Shown piece after piece: positions 49,617-58,013 of a stretch of DNA of 64,000 bases (its first letter is position 1; each line of letters begins with the position of its first letter). The position numbers and the translations under genes are program-made. Location: positions 13,404-77,403 of the forward strand of contig CAVSME010000011.1 in NCBI GenBank assembly GCA_963728985.1, written 5' to 3'. The DNA comes from DASXAI01 sp963728985. GTDB taxonomy: Bacteria; Actinomycetota; Acidimicrobiia; Acidimicrobiales; Ilumatobacteraceae. The notes under the pieces were generated by a model. The model had not been told where the DNA came from. It saw only the letters and a list, made by a program, of their open reading frames with translations, and searched no databases.

Positions 49617-49877
49617 GACAGGGCCGGGCGGTGGGGCAGAGACAGGGCCGGGCGGTGGGGCAGAGACACGGCCGGGCGGTGGGGCAGAGACACGGCCGGG
49701 CGGTGGGCAGGACACGGCCGGGCGGTGGGGCAGAGACACGGCCGGGCGGTGGGGCAGAGACACGGCCGGGCGGTGGGGCAGAGACACGGCCGGGCGGTGG
49801 GGCAGAGACACGGCCGGGCGGTGGGGCAGAGACACGGCCGGGCCGGGGGGAGAGACACGGCCGGCGGTGGGGCGGGA
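49617..49877. repeat. 24-bp minisatellite (about 11 copies) in the dapC leader
   Basis: A head-to-tail array between the dapC start (49596) and the hflX stop (49895). The unit runs GACACGGCCG, GGCGGTGGGG, CAGA. Units at 49617 and 49641 have GACAGGG, the fourth (49689-49710) is 22 bp, and the last two (from 49831) are degenerate; the middle units are identical. The plus strand is G-rich with repeated GGGCGGTGGGG, a quadruplex-type pattern. A unit of 24 bases keeps frames open on both strands, which creates long false ORFs. It is not a CRISPR: there are no spacers. Confidence 0.93.
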
Positions 49878-49894
49878 ACGGCCTGACCAGGCGC

Positions 49895-51166
49895 TCAGGA
49901 CGCGGCGAACTCGGCCAGTCGGCCGGCGGCGGCCTCGTCGAGGCGAGCGCGGACGCGTACGCCGTCGTCGGTGTGGGCGGTGGAGACGACCTCGCCTTCG
50001 CGGTGGACCGCCGCCAGGACGTCGCCCCGCTCGTACGGGATGAGCAGCTCCACGACGTTGGCCAGCGCCCGCAGGCGGTCGCCCATGGCCTGGAGGAGCA
50101 GCTCGACCCCGGCGCCGGTGCGGGCCGAGACGGCCACCGAGCCGGGATGCAGCTTGGTCAGCCGGATGGCCTCCTCCGCCGCCAGGTCGGCCTTGTTGAA
50201 CACGAGCAGCTCCGGGACGCGCTGGGCGTCGATCTCCCCCAGCACGGTGCGCACGGCGTCGATCTGGGCCTGCGGATCGGCGGCGCTGGCGTCGACCACG
50301 TGGACCAGGAGGTCGGCCTCGGCCACCGTCTCCAGGGTGCTCTTGAACGCCTCGACCAGGCCGTGGGGCAGCCGGCGCACGAACCCGACCGTGTCAGTGA
50401 GGAGGACAGGCTCGCCACCGGGGAGCGACAGCCGCCGCGTGGTGGGGTCCAGCGTGGCGAAGAGTCGATCCTCGACCAGGACGCCGGCGTCGGTGAGGCA
50501 GTTCAGGAGCGTGGACTTCCCGGCGTTGGTGTACCCGACGATGCTCACGTTCTGGAGCCCGCTGCGGCTGCGGGACCTGCGCTGCAGCTTGCGGGTGCGG
50601 CCGAGGTCGCGCAGCTCGCCCTCGAGCTTGGCGATGCGGCTCTTGATGCGGCGGCGGTCGACTTCGAGCTTCGTCTCGCCCGAGCCCCGCAAGCGGGTGC
50701 CGATGCCACCGGCCTGACGGGTGTAGTTGGCCTGGGCACCCCGGCGCAGGCGGGGCAGGCGGTAGCGCAGCAGGGCCAGCTCGACCTGGGCCTTGCCTTC
50801 GAGCGTGTGGGCGTTCTGGGCGAAGATGTCGAGGATCACCGCCGTGCGGTCGATGGCGGTGCGGCCGAGGAGCTTTTCCAGGTTGAACTGCTGGGCCGGG
50901 GTGAGCTCGTTGTCGAAAACCACGGTGTCGGCGTCGACTGCCAGCGATACCTCCTTGATCTCGCCGGCCTTGCCCTTGCCCACGAAGAACGTGGGATCCG
51001 GCGCCTCGCGTCGCTGCAGGACGCGGGCGGCCTCGTCGGCACCAGCGGTATCGATGAGGAGGGCGAGCTCGTCGACGCTGGCTTCGGTGTCGTCCTCGGC
51101 GTGGGGGGGCAGGGTGACGCCGACCAGCACGATGCGTTCCCTGATGGCACGTTCGATGAGGCTCAA
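49895..51166 (-). CDS. hflX: ribosome-associated GTPase HflX
   Basis: A 423-residue HflX: N-terminal domain (FFVGKGKAGEIKE, VVFDNELTPAQQFNLEKLLG), then a GTPase with G1 GYTNAGKST, G3 DTVGF and G4 FNKAD. HflX splits or rescues stalled ribosomes under stress. The start codon appears to be TTG at 51166 (TTGA overlapping the dapF stop), giving translational coupling; an internal GTG would be the alternative. The array of 24-bp repeats lies immediately after its stop. Confidence 0.95.
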   Translation of the reverse strand: MSLIERAIRERIVLVGVTLPPHAEDDTEASVDELALLIDTAGADEAARVLQRREAPDPTFFVGKGKAGEIKEVSLAVDADTVVFDNELTPAQQFNLEKLLGRTAIDRTAVILDIFAQNAHTLEGKAQVELALLRYRLPRLRRGAQANYTRQAGGIGTRLRGSGETKLEVDRRRIKSRIAKLEGELRDLGRTRKLQRRSRSRSGLQNVSIVGYTNAGKSTLLNCLTDAGVLVEDRLFATLDPTTRRLSLPGGEPVLLTDTVGFVRRLPHGLVEAFKSTLETVAEADLLVHVVDASAADPQAQIDAVRTVLGEIDAQRVPELLVFNKADLAAEEAIRLTKLHPGSVAVSARTGAGVELLLQAMGDRLRALANVVELLIPYERGDVLAAVHREGEVVSTAHTDDGVRVRARLDEAAAGRLAEFAAS

Positions 51167-51966
51167 GTGGGCACCTCGAGATGGGCGATGAAGGTGGCGG
51201 GGCCGATGAGGACGAGCTCGTTCCCGACGCGCACCTTGGCATCACCGCCGCTCATGTGCACGGTGATTTCGCCATCGGCGGCCTCGGCCAGGCCCCAGGC
51301 GTGGGCGGCGTGGGCGGCGGCGGCCGCTCCGGTGCCGCACGCCTCGGTGATGCCGGCGCCCCGCTCGTGCACCCGCATGGTGATGGCGTCGGGGCCGGGA
51401 CCGGCCGCGACCACCTCGAGGTTCACGTCCGGCACGAGAGCGCCCAGGCCGGCGAGGTCGACGTCGTCGACGTCGTCGACGGCCACCACGGTGTGGGGGT
51501 TGCCGAGCGAGAGATGGGCGACCGGACGGGCGGGATCGCAGCCGAGCGCCTCCCATCCGGCCGGCGGGGCGATGGGCACGGCCGCGCCCATGCTGACGCT
51601 GGCCAGGATGGTGAGGTCATCGGGACCGGGCTGCACCTCAACGACTCGGCGGCCGGCATCGGTGGCGATCACCACGGTCTGGATGGCGAGCGGGCCGCGT
51701 CGGACCCAGGCCTGGGCCAGGCAGCGGATCCCGTTGCCGCTCATCTCGGCCTGTGAGCCGTCGGCGTTGTGGAGCACCATCGTGAGGTCGGCACCCTCGA
51801 TCGGCGCGGTGACGCCGAAGATGAGGCCGTCGGCACCCACGCCCCGGTGGCGATCGCACAGGCGCCGGGCCAGCTCGCCGGGCGGCACCGCCGGCCACTC
51901 CTGGTCGTCGAACAGCACGAGGAAGTCGTTGCCGAGGCCATGGTGCTTGGTGAGGCTCAGACGCAT
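51163..51966 (-). CDS. dapF: diaminopimelate epimerase
   Basis: A 267-residue DapF with the two catalytic cysteines, Cys82 in SGNGIRCLAQ and Cys210 in TEACGTGA, and the N-terminal KHHGLGNDF. It interconverts LL- and meso-diaminopimelate. Its start (ATG 51966) lies ten bases inside the end of miaA, and its stop overlaps the hflX start, so miaB-miaA-dapF-hflX form one tightly packed operon. Complete and of normal length. Confidence 0.96.
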   Translation of the reverse strand: MRLSLTKHHGLGNDFLVLFDDQEWPAVPPGELARRLCDRHRGVGADGLIFGVTAPIEGADLTMVLHNADGSQAEMSGNGIRCLAQAWVRRGPLAIQTVVIATDAGRRVVEVQPGPDDLTILASVSMGAAVPIAPPAGWEALGCDPARPVAHLSLGNPHTVVAVDDVDDVDLAGLGALVPDVNLEVVAAGPGPDAITMRVHERGAGITEACGTGAAAAAHAAHAWGLAEAADGEITVHMSGGDAKVRVGNELVLIGPATFIAHLEVPT

Positions 51967-52856
51967 GCGGCGAGGGCTCCGAGGACGGTGGGCACGGCGA
52001 CCAGCGGGTCACCGTCGATGTCGATCCAGTGAACCCGGGGATCGCGCCGGAACCACCGCTCCTGGCGCACGGCCAGGCGCCGGGTCCGGGCGACGGCCCG
52101 GGCGGTGGCTTCGTCGAGGCCGGCCCGCCCGGCGAGGACGTCGAGCAGCTCGCTGTAGCCGATGGCCTGGCGGGCCGTGCGCGACAGGCCGCCGGGGCGG
52201 GCGGCCAGCGCCCGGACCTCCTCCAGGAAGCCGGCCGCCAGCAGTTGATCGAATCGCTCCTCGATGCGGCGGGTGAGCTCGTCGCGCCGCCAGCGCAAGC
52301 CGACCTGGACGACAGGGTTGGGGGCGTAGGCGTCGAGACCCGGCCCGAAGGTGCTGAACGGGCGGCCGCTGCCGAGGCACACCTCCAGGGCCCGCACGAT
52401 CCGCCGGCGGTTGCCGGGCTCCATCTTGGCGGCGGCGGTCGGGTCGAGGTCCCGCAGCCGCCCGAACAGGACGCTGGTGTCGGGCTCGGCGTCGAGCTCG
52501 GCCCGCAGCACCGGCCAGGCGCCCGGCGGGTCGAGGCCGTCCATGGCCACCCGCAGGTACAGCCCGGTGCCGCCGACGAGCACCGCCCGGCGACCGCGAG
52601 CGGCGATGCCGGCCACGGCGGCGTCGTAGGCGCGGCGGTAGTCCACGACGGTGACGTCCTCAGCCGGCTCGGCGAGATCGAGCCCGTGATGCGGGATCTC
52701 GGCGCGGTCGGCCGGTGTGGGCTTGGCCGTGCCGATGTCCATGCCCCGGTACACCTGGAAGGCGTCGACGGCCACGATCTCGGTGTCACCGAGGGTCCGG
52801 GCTACCGCCATGGCCAACGCCGACTTGCCGGCCGCCGTGGGACCCACGATGGCCAC
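51957..52856 (-). CDS. miaA: tRNA dimethylallyltransferase MiaA
   Basis: About 299 residues. P-loop VGPTAAGKSALA at the very N terminus, DAFQVYRGMDIGTAKPT, HHGLDLAEP, GGTGLYLRVAMDGL, RIVRALEV and QAIGYSELLDVLAG, all diagnostic of MiaA. It adds dimethylallyl to A37 of UNN-decoding tRNAs. The start is ambiguous: GTG at 52856 lies six residues before the P-loop, but CTG at 52895 overlaps the miaB stop (CTGA) in frame and would add 13 residues. There is no ATG. Miscalled starts here would be easy. Confidence 0.93.
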   Translation of the reverse strand: MAIVGPTAAGKSALAMAVARTLGDTEIVAVDAFQVYRGMDIGTAKPTPADRAEIPHHGLDLAEPAEDVTVVDYRRAYDAAVAGIAARGRRAVLVGGTGLYLRVAMDGLDPPGAWPVLRAELDAEPDTSVLFGRLRDLDPTAAAKMEPGNRRRIVRALEVCLGSGRPFSTFGPGLDAYAPNPVVQVGLRWRRDELTRRIEERFDQLLAAGFLEEVRALAARPGGLSRTARQAIGYSELLDVLAGRAGLDEATARAVARTRRLAVRQERWFRRDPRVHWIDIDGDPLVAVPTVLGALAACV

Positions 52857-52891
52857 CGCCGGCGGGGCGCCGGTGTCGTCGGATGGGGCGC

Positions 52892-54310
52892 TCAGCCCGC
52901 CACCACCGGGATGCGAGTGCGGTGGGTGGGGCCGGCCGTGACCTCGACGAAGCGCCCGAGCAGGTGGTGGGGGGCGGCGTCGGTGACCTCGACGTCGACG
53001 TACGTGCCGGGTCGCACCGGTCGCGGTGGGCGGAAGTGCGCGAGCTTGCCCTGGCGGGTGCGGCCGGTGGTGACGGCCGGGTCCTTCTTGCTGGGCCCCT
53101 CCACCAGCACGCCCTCGACCCGGCCGATGCGAGCGCGGTGGCGGGCCAGGGCGCTGCGCTCCACGACGACCCGCAGGCGTTCGAAGCGCTCGGCGCACGT
53201 GGCCGGATCGATGGCCTGGTCGGCCATCGTGGCCGCTTCGGTGCCGGGGCGAGGCGAGAAGATGAACGTGTAGGCCGAGTCGTACTCGGCGGCGGCCACG
53301 ACCTCGAGGGTGCGGGCGAAGTCGGCCTCGGTCTCGCCGGGGAAGCCGACGATGAGGTCGGTGGTGACGGCCAGATCGGCGATGGCGGCCCGGGCGGCGG
53401 CCAACCGCTCCAGGTAGCGCTCGGCGGTGTAGCCGCGGTGCATGGCCGCCAGCACGCGGTCCGAGCCGGCCTGCAGTGGCAGGTGGAGCTGCTCGCACAC
53501 CGCCGCCGTCTCGGCCATGGCCATGACCGTCTCGGGGCGGAGATCCTTCGGATGCGGGCTGGTGAAGCGGACGCGGCGGATGCCGGGCACGTTCCCGACG
53601 GCGCGGAGCAGGTCGGCGAACAGCGGCCGCACCCTCGTCGAGGCGTCGCCGTGGCGCCGGGCCGCCAGCGTGAGGTCGCGCCCGTAGGAGTTGACGTTCT
53701 GCCCGAGCAGGGTGACCTCGGTGACGCCGCCGGCGGCGAGGGCCCGGGCCTCGTTGACGATGTCGGCGAACGGGCGGCTGACCTCGGGTCCCCGCACGGC
53801 GGGCACGATGCAGAAAGCGCACGAGTTGTCGCAGCCGATCTGGATGGTGAGCCACGCCCGGTACGACGTCTCCCGGCGGGCAGGCAGCACCGACGGGAAC
53901 AGCACGTCGTCGTCCACGACGGCCTCGGCCCAGATCTCGGTCACCGGCCCGCTGGTGCGCGCCTCGGCCAGCAGCTCGGCGGTGCGGTGCACGTTGTGGG
54001 TGCCGAGCACGACGTCGACGTGCGGGGCGCGCTGGCGCACCTCGTCGCCGTCCTTCTGGGCCAGGCACCCGGCCACCACGATCTGGAGCTCGGGCCGCTC
54101 GGCCTTCAGCTGCTTGAGATGGCCGAGGTTGCCGTAGAGCTTGTTGTCGGCGTTCTCCCGGATGCAACACGTGTTGAGCACGACCACATCGGCGGCGGCG
54201 GCCGAAGACACCGGCGCCAAGCCGTCGGCCTCGAGGAGACCGGCGATGCGCTCCGAGTCGTGCTCGTTCATCTGGCACCCGAAGGTGCGCAGGAAGTACG
54301 TGCGGGCCAC
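52892..54310 (-). CDS. miaB: tRNA-2-methylthio-N6-dimethylallyladenosine synthase MiaB
   Basis: A 472-residue methylthiotransferase. N-terminal UPF0004 cysteines C12, C48 and C82 bind one [4Fe-4S] cluster, the radical SAM motif C160-x3-C164-x2-C167 (GCDNSCAFCIVP) binds the other, and a TRAM domain lies at the C terminus. It adds the methylthio group to i6A37, the product of MiaA, whose gene is directly downstream. GTG at 54310. Complete. Confidence 0.96.
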   Translation of the reverse strand: MARTYFLRTFGCQMNEHDSERIAGLLEADGLAPVSSAAAADVVVLNTCCIRENADNKLYGNLGHLKQLKAERPELQIVVAGCLAQKDGDEVRQRAPHVDVVLGTHNVHRTAELLAEARTSGPVTEIWAEAVVDDDVLFPSVLPARRETSYRAWLTIQIGCDNSCAFCIVPAVRGPEVSRPFADIVNEARALAAGGVTEVTLLGQNVNSYGRDLTLAARRHGDASTRVRPLFADLLRAVGNVPGIRRVRFTSPHPKDLRPETVMAMAETAAVCEQLHLPLQAGSDRVLAAMHRGYTAERYLERLAAARAAIADLAVTTDLIVGFPGETEADFARTLEVVAAAEYDSAYTFIFSPRPGTEAATMADQAIDPATCAERFERLRVVVERSALARHRARIGRVEGVLVEGPSKKDPAVTTGRTRQGKLAHFRPPRPVRPGTYVDVEVTDAAPHHLLGRFVEVTAGPTHRTRIPVVAG

Positions 54311-54364
54311 TGGCGCGAGGTTAGGCGCCGGCCGGCGTCCGGGCCGGGCGACGAGCGCTCGGCG

Positions 54365-54805
54365 TCACTCCGGCAGCTCGAGGCGGCCGTCGGGCAGGAA
54401 GGCGAACCCGGGGTTGAAGGCCAGCTCCCACAGGTGCCCGTCGAGATCGGTGACGTAGCCGCTGTAGCCGCCCCACTCGGCGTGCTCGGCCGGCTTCACG
54501 ACCGTGGCCCCGGCGGTGGCCCACCGCTCGAACGCCCAGTCCACGTCGGCCTCCGAGTTGCAGTTGACGGACAGGGCGACACCCCGGAAACCGGTGCCCT
54601 CCGGTGGCACGCCGACGTCCGTCGCCATGGCGGTACGACGCCAGACGGCCAGCACCGATCCCGCCATCGCGAAGAAGCTGACCTCACCGTCGACCGAGGC
54701 GCTCGACCGATCGAACCCGAGCGAGGTGTAGAAGGCGGTGGCCCGGCTCACATCCTCGACGGCGAGGGTGACGAGGCTGAGCCGGGCACGAGATGTGGAC
54801 GCCAC
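54365..54805 (-). CDS. VOC family (glyoxalase-like) protein
   Basis: A 146-residue VOC protein of the PhnB/glyoxalase-like group: LSLVTLAVEDVSRATAFYTSLGF and WGGYSGYVTDLDGHLWELAFNP with the His/Glu metal-ligand candidates DGHLWELA. No metal ligand is apparent at the first position (LSLVTLAV lacks His), so a non-canonical binding protein is possible. GTG at 54805 with GGAG about 6 bases upstream, 13 bases from the recA stop, so probably co-transcribed with recA. An SOS role is not implied by sequence. Confidence 0.85.
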   Translation of the reverse strand: MASTSRARLSLVTLAVEDVSRATAFYTSLGFDRSSASVDGEVSFFAMAGSVLAVWRRTAMATDVGVPPEGTGFRGVALSVNCNSEADVDWAFERWATAGATVVKPAEHAEWGGYSGYVTDLDGHLWELAFNPGFAFLPDGRLELPE

Positions 54806-54817
54806 GGGCGCTCCGAT

Positions 54818-55861
54818 CTACTCCAGCGAGATGGGCTCTTCGTCGGACGCAGTGAAGCCGCTCTCGTCCGTCCCCGTGGCACCGATACCCGCCTGCTGGC
54901 GGATCCGCTCGGAGATCTCCACCATGACCTCGGGGTTCTCGGCGAGGAAGGCCTTGGCGTTCTCCCGGCCCTGGCCGAGCTGCTCGCCGTCGTAGGTGTA
55001 CCAGGCACCCGACTTCTTCACGATGTCGAGGTCCACCGCGATGTCGAGCAGCGAGCCCTCACGGCTGATGCCCTTGCCGTACATGATGTCGAACTCCGCC
55101 TGGCGGAACGGTGGCGACACCTTGTTCTTCACCACCTTCACCCGGGTGCGGCTGCCGACCACCTCGACGCCGTCCTTGATGGACTCGATGCGGCGGATGT
55201 CGAGCCGCACCGAGGAGTAGAACTTCAAGGCCCGACCGCCGGGGGTGGTCTCCGGCGAGCCGAACATCACGCCGATCTTCTCCCGCAGCTGGTTGATGAA
55301 GATGGCGACGGTGTTCGACCGGTTCAGGTTGGCGGTCAGCTTCCGCAACGCCTGGCTCATCAACCGGGCCTGGAGGCCGACGTGGGTGTCGCCCATCTCG
55401 CCTTCGATCTCGGCCCGGGGGGTGAGGGCCGCCACCGAGTCGATCACCACCACGTCCAGCGCACCGGACCGGATGAGCATGTCGGTGATCTCGAGGGCCT
55501 GCTCACCGGTGTCCGGCTGGCTGATGAGCAGCTCGTCGACGTCGACCCCGATGGCCCGGGCGTACACCGGGTCCATGGCGTGCTCGGCGTCGATGTAGGC
55601 GCAGATGCCGCCGTTGCGCTGGGCCTCGGCCACGACGTGCATGGCCAGGGTGGACTTGCCCGAGGACTCCGGGCCGTAGATCTCGACGACCCGTCCCCGA
55701 GGGAGGCCTCCCACCCCGAGGGCCAGGTCGAGCGCCAAGGCGCCCGTCGGGATGGCTTCGATGGCCATGGTGGTCTTCTCACCCATCCGCATGATGGAGC
55801 CCTTGCCGAATTGCTTGTCGATCTGGGCCAGTGCCATGTCGAGTGCTTTGTCCCGCTCCAT
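54818..55861 (-). CDS. recA: recombinase RecA
   Basis: A 347-residue RecA: Walker A GPESSGKST (residues 63-71), conserved Glu in the ATP-stacking region, VVIDSVAALTPRAEIEGEMGD, L2-loop region FINQLREKIGVMFGSPETTPGG. It drives strand exchange and LexA cleavage. AAGGAG lies eight bases before the ATG at 55861, and an SOS box lies 121-136 bases upstream. No intein, and no recX is seen immediately downstream; the next gene is a VOC protein. Confidence 0.98.
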   Translation of the reverse strand: MERDKALDMALAQIDKQFGKGSIMRMGEKTTMAIEAIPTGALALDLALGVGGLPRGRVVEIYGPESSGKSTLAMHVVAEAQRNGGICAYIDAEHAMDPVYARAIGVDVDELLISQPDTGEQALEITDMLIRSGALDVVVIDSVAALTPRAEIEGEMGDTHVGLQARLMSQALRKLTANLNRSNTVAIFINQLREKIGVMFGSPETTPGGRALKFYSSVRLDIRRIESIKDGVEVVGSRTRVKVVKNKVSPPFRQAEFDIMYGKGISREGSLLDIAVDLDIVKKSGAWYTYDGEQLGQGRENAKAFLAENPEVMVEISERIRQQAGIGATGTDESGFTASDEEPISLE

Positions 55862-55981
55862 TGCCGTTCTCCTTCGTGGCTGCCTGCGTTCTGGAGGGGA
55901 CCGAAAGGCACGGTCCCGATGTGTCCGACCCTACGGAAGGGGTGTCACAGAGTTCCCCGGGAGGACCACAGCAGCGTAACT

Positions 55982-55997
55982 TCGAACGAGTGTTCGA
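55982..55997. promoter_or_regulatory. LexA/SOS box upstream of recA
   Basis: TCGAAC-GAGT-GTTCGA is a perfect palindrome of the actinobacterial LexA-box form. It directly abuts the stop codon of the DUF983 gene (55998) and lies about 120 bases upstream of the recA start, the expected place for LexA repression of recA. Confidence 0.88.
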
Positions 55998-56438
55998 TCA
56001 AGCACCTCGGCCCGAAGCGACGGCCGGGACTTCGGCGTGGGCCGCCGCGTCGGCCGCCTCGGCCGGGTCGAGCGGGCGCATCGCCAGGTCGACGGCGGCC
56101 CAGATGGTGTAGGAGAACGGGTAGAAGACGATCGGCACGATCACCGCCACCAGCCCGGCGGCGATGAGCATCGGCACGGCGGCGATGTCGGGGTAGCTCA
56201 GGATGCTGCCGACGACGAGCACCGCCGCCAGTAGGCCGAACGTCACGATCGTGTTCATCGTGAGCGCACCCAGGAGGAACCCCGGCTGGCGCTCGTAGCG
56301 GTAGCCGCACGTGCGGCACCGGTCGACCTTGCCGAACCAGCCCCGGAACCAGGCCTTGCCGCCGCACCGGGGACAGCGGCGCAGCAGCGCCCGGCCGAGC
56401 ATCGGCCAGAAGTCGGTGCGCACCTGTCCGCGGGCCAC
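55998..56438 (-). CDS. DUF983 membrane protein
   Basis: A 146-residue protein with an N-terminal zinc-ribbon-like pair (RCPRCGGKAWFRGWF and DRCRTCGYRYER), then GFLLGALTMNTIVTFG and two to three membrane segments, the DUF983 layout. Function unknown; in proteobacteria DUF983 genes sit near cytochrome oxidase assembly genes, here there is none. GTG at 56438, divergent from the membrane protein gene at 56483. The recA SOS box begins right at its 3' end. Confidence 0.85.
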   Translation of the reverse strand: MARGQVRTDFWPMLGRALLRRCPRCGGKAWFRGWFGKVDRCRTCGYRYERQPGFLLGALTMNTIVTFGLLAAVLVVGSILSYPDIAAVPMLIAAGLVAVIVPIVFYPFSYTIWAAVDLAMRPLDPAEAADAAAHAEVPAVASGRGA

Positions 56439-56482
56439 GACACGATCGTACGGAGGCGGGACCGGCGGCCATACTCCTGCGG

Positions 56483-57274
56483 GTGCGCCGTGCTCTCGGG
56501 ACGATCTGCCTCACCCTGGGGCTGCTCAGCGCATCGCTGGCACTGTCGGCGTGGTGGGTGCAGCACACGGCGTTCGATACCCGCAACACCACGACGATCG
56601 CCGAGGCGGCCCTCCAGAACCCGGAGCTCCGTGCCGATCTGGCCCGGGGCATCGCCGACCGCGTGGCCACCGAGCTGGGCGTGGACCACGCCCTCGTCCA
56701 ATCGGCAGCCGATGCGACGCTCGTGCGCCCCGACATCGCCATCGCCTTCTCGTCGGTGCTGCGCGACATCCACAGCCGGCTGATCGGCCAGTCGACCGGC
56801 CCCGTCGTGGTGGCGCCTGAGCTCGTCGCCCGAGCCATCGGCAACCCGGCGGCGGCCCAGCTCCCCCCGGTGTCGATCGACATCCCCACGTTCGACGCCC
56901 TCGACACCACCCGCAAGACCCTGCGCGACGTCATCCCCATCCTCATCTACATCGCCGTGGTGCTGGTCGTGCTGGGGCTGCTGATCCACTCGAGCAAGCC
57001 CACCGCGCTGCGCACGCTCGGCGCCTGGTTCCTGGCCGCCAGCGTGTTCGAGCTCCTGATCGCCTACGCCCTGCCCGTCCTCGTGCTGCCGGCGCTGGTC
57101 GACAGCCCCTATGCCGAGCTGGTGGCCGAGGTCGACAAGGCCACGCTCGGGCCCCTGGTCGGCGTGCTCATCATGCTCGCCGGCGCCGGCGTCGCATGCC
57201 TGGTGGCCGGATCGTGGCTCGACCGACCCGACCGGCCGCAGCCCGGGACGTGGAGCACCGCTGCGTCGCGGTGA
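56483..57274 (+). CDS. integral membrane protein of unknown function
   Basis: A 263-residue protein with an N-terminal membrane anchor (TICLTLGLLSASLALSAWW), an extracytoplasmic region of about 120 residues (two AFDTRNTTTIAEAALQNPEL-like helical stretches), then three closely spaced membrane segments (VIPILIYIAVVLVVLGLLI; AWFLAASVFELLIAYALPVL; LVGVLIMLAGAGVACLVAG). No family recognised. A -10-like ATACTC lies close before the GTG at 56483, suggesting a leaderless transcript. Followed by the two tRNA genes. Confidence 0.75.
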   Translation: MRRALGTICLTLGLLSASLALSAWWVQHTAFDTRNTTTIAEAALQNPELRADLARGIADRVATELGVDHALVQSAADATLVRPDIAIAFSSVLRDIHSRLIGQSTGPVVVAPELVARAIGNPAAAQLPPVSIDIPTFDALDTTRKTLRDVIPILIYIAVVLVVLGLLIHSSKPTALRTLGAWFLAASVFELLIAYALPVLVLPALVDSPYAELVAEVDKATLGPLVGVLIMLAGAGVACLVAGSWLDRPDRPQPGTWSTAASR

Positions 57275-57324
57275 GCTTTCGGCCTCCGCCCGCCGGGAGG
57301 GCTCGTCTACACTGCAGGGTCCCT

Positions 57325-57402
57325 GGTGGCCGTAGCTCAGGTGGTTAGAGCGTCAGGTTGTGGCCCTGAAGGTCGGGGGTTCGAGTCCCCTCGGTCACCC
57401 CA
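57325..57402 (+). tRNA. tRNA-His (GTG)
   Basis: Cloverleaf: acceptor GTGGCCG paired with CGGTCAC, D-arm TAGCTCAGGTGGTTAGAGC, anticodon loop TTGTGGC (anticodon GTG), T-arm GGGGGTTCGAGTCCCC. The extra G(-1) and discriminator C73 typical of tRNA-His are present, and CCA is encoded. Confidence 0.96.
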
Positions 57403-57445
57403 CGGCGGTGTTCGCCGGGCACCCCCGGCTATCGTCGCCCAGCGC

Positions 57446-57517
57446 GCGCCTCTAGCTCAATGGCAGAGCAACGGACTCTTAATCCGCAGGTTCTGGGTTC
57501 GAATCCCAGGGGGCGCA
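57446..57517 (+). tRNA. tRNA-Lys (CTT)
   Basis: Cloverleaf: acceptor GCGCCTC paired with GGGGCGC, D-arm TAGCTCAATGGCAGAGCA, anticodon loop CTCTTAA (anticodon CTT), T-arm CTGGGTTCGAATCCCAG, discriminator A. CCA is not encoded. It directly precedes the decayed island with an integrase fragment, so it is a plausible attachment site. Confidence 0.95.
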
Positions 57518-57554
57518 CGTTCGTGACCAGCAGTTATTTCGGCGACATGAGCGA

Positions 57555-57570
57555 GCGACGCCTCCGTCGC
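57555..57570 (+). terminator. hairpin after the tRNA genes
   Basis: GCGACG-CCTC-CGTCGC forms a 6-bp stem with a 4-base loop 38 bases after tRNA-Lys. There is no T-tract. Possible terminator of the tRNA transcript; weak evidence. Confidence 0.35.
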
Positions 57571-57624
57571 ACGCGTAACTCACCGCGAAAGTCCGGACGA
57601 TAGATCGACCGATAGCCTCGCCGC

Positions 57625-57957
57625 GTGACGCCCGCGAAGCAGCGCTTCCGCGCCAAGATCCGACGACGAGGCGGCCACGACGTGTGGACCGGATTCACGG
57701 ACAAGCGCGGCGTGGGCATGGTCCGCATCGATGGCCGACTCCGAACGGTTCAGCGCGCCGCATGGGAGTTCGAGCATGGACCGGTCCCCGACGGCATGCG
57801 CGTGATGAGCTGCCCGAAACAGCGAGCGTGCGTGCGCGTCGCGCATCTGTCGCTGTCCCTGTCCGCCGTTCGCGTCGCGAGCCGTCGCCTCGCCGCCCCC
57901 GAGGGCACGGCTCCCGCGCGAGGTCAGACCAGATGTCTGGGAACTCGTGGTCGCTGA
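57625..57957 (+). CDS. HNH-endonuclease-like protein, active-site motif degenerate
   Basis: A 110-residue protein resembling phage/island HNH nucleases of the AP2/HNH type: VWTGFTDKRGVGMVRIDG, RAAWEFEHGPVPDGMRVMSC and CVRVAHLSL. The usual first catalytic His (in V-x-H-x-C) reads as Ser in RVMSCPK, so nuclease activity is doubtful. GTG at 57625, no ribosome site. It is the first ORF after tRNA-Lys and is followed by an integrase fragment, so it belongs to the same remnant. The tail after about residue 75 is low-complexity. Confidence 0.6.
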   Translation: MTPAKQRFRAKIRRRGGHDVWTGFTDKRGVGMVRIDGRLRTVQRAAWEFEHGPVPDGMRVMSCPKQRACVRVAHLSLSLSAVRVASRRLAAPEGTAPARGQTRCLGTRGR

Positions 57958-58013
57958 CGGAATGACTGCGGCCGGCACGCCCGGACGGCGATACCTCACC
58001 GTTCACGGCGACT

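Noticed and set aside
49617..49877. Tandem array considered as a CRISPR
   Set aside because: Units are directly adjacent with no spacers, unit length is 24 bp, and no cas genes are present.
49595..52276. An 893-codon plus-strand open frame running through the minisatellite and across hflX/dapF
   Set aside because: It is created by the 24-bp (8-codon) repeat and the antisense G+C bias. hflX and dapF on the other strand carry all motifs.
52715..56167. 1150-codon plus-strand frame across miaB, the VOC gene and recA
   Set aside because: Antisense shadow of several certain minus-strand genes.
57321..57526. 66-codon frame covering both tRNA genes
   Set aside because: It coincides exactly with two good tRNA cloverleafs.
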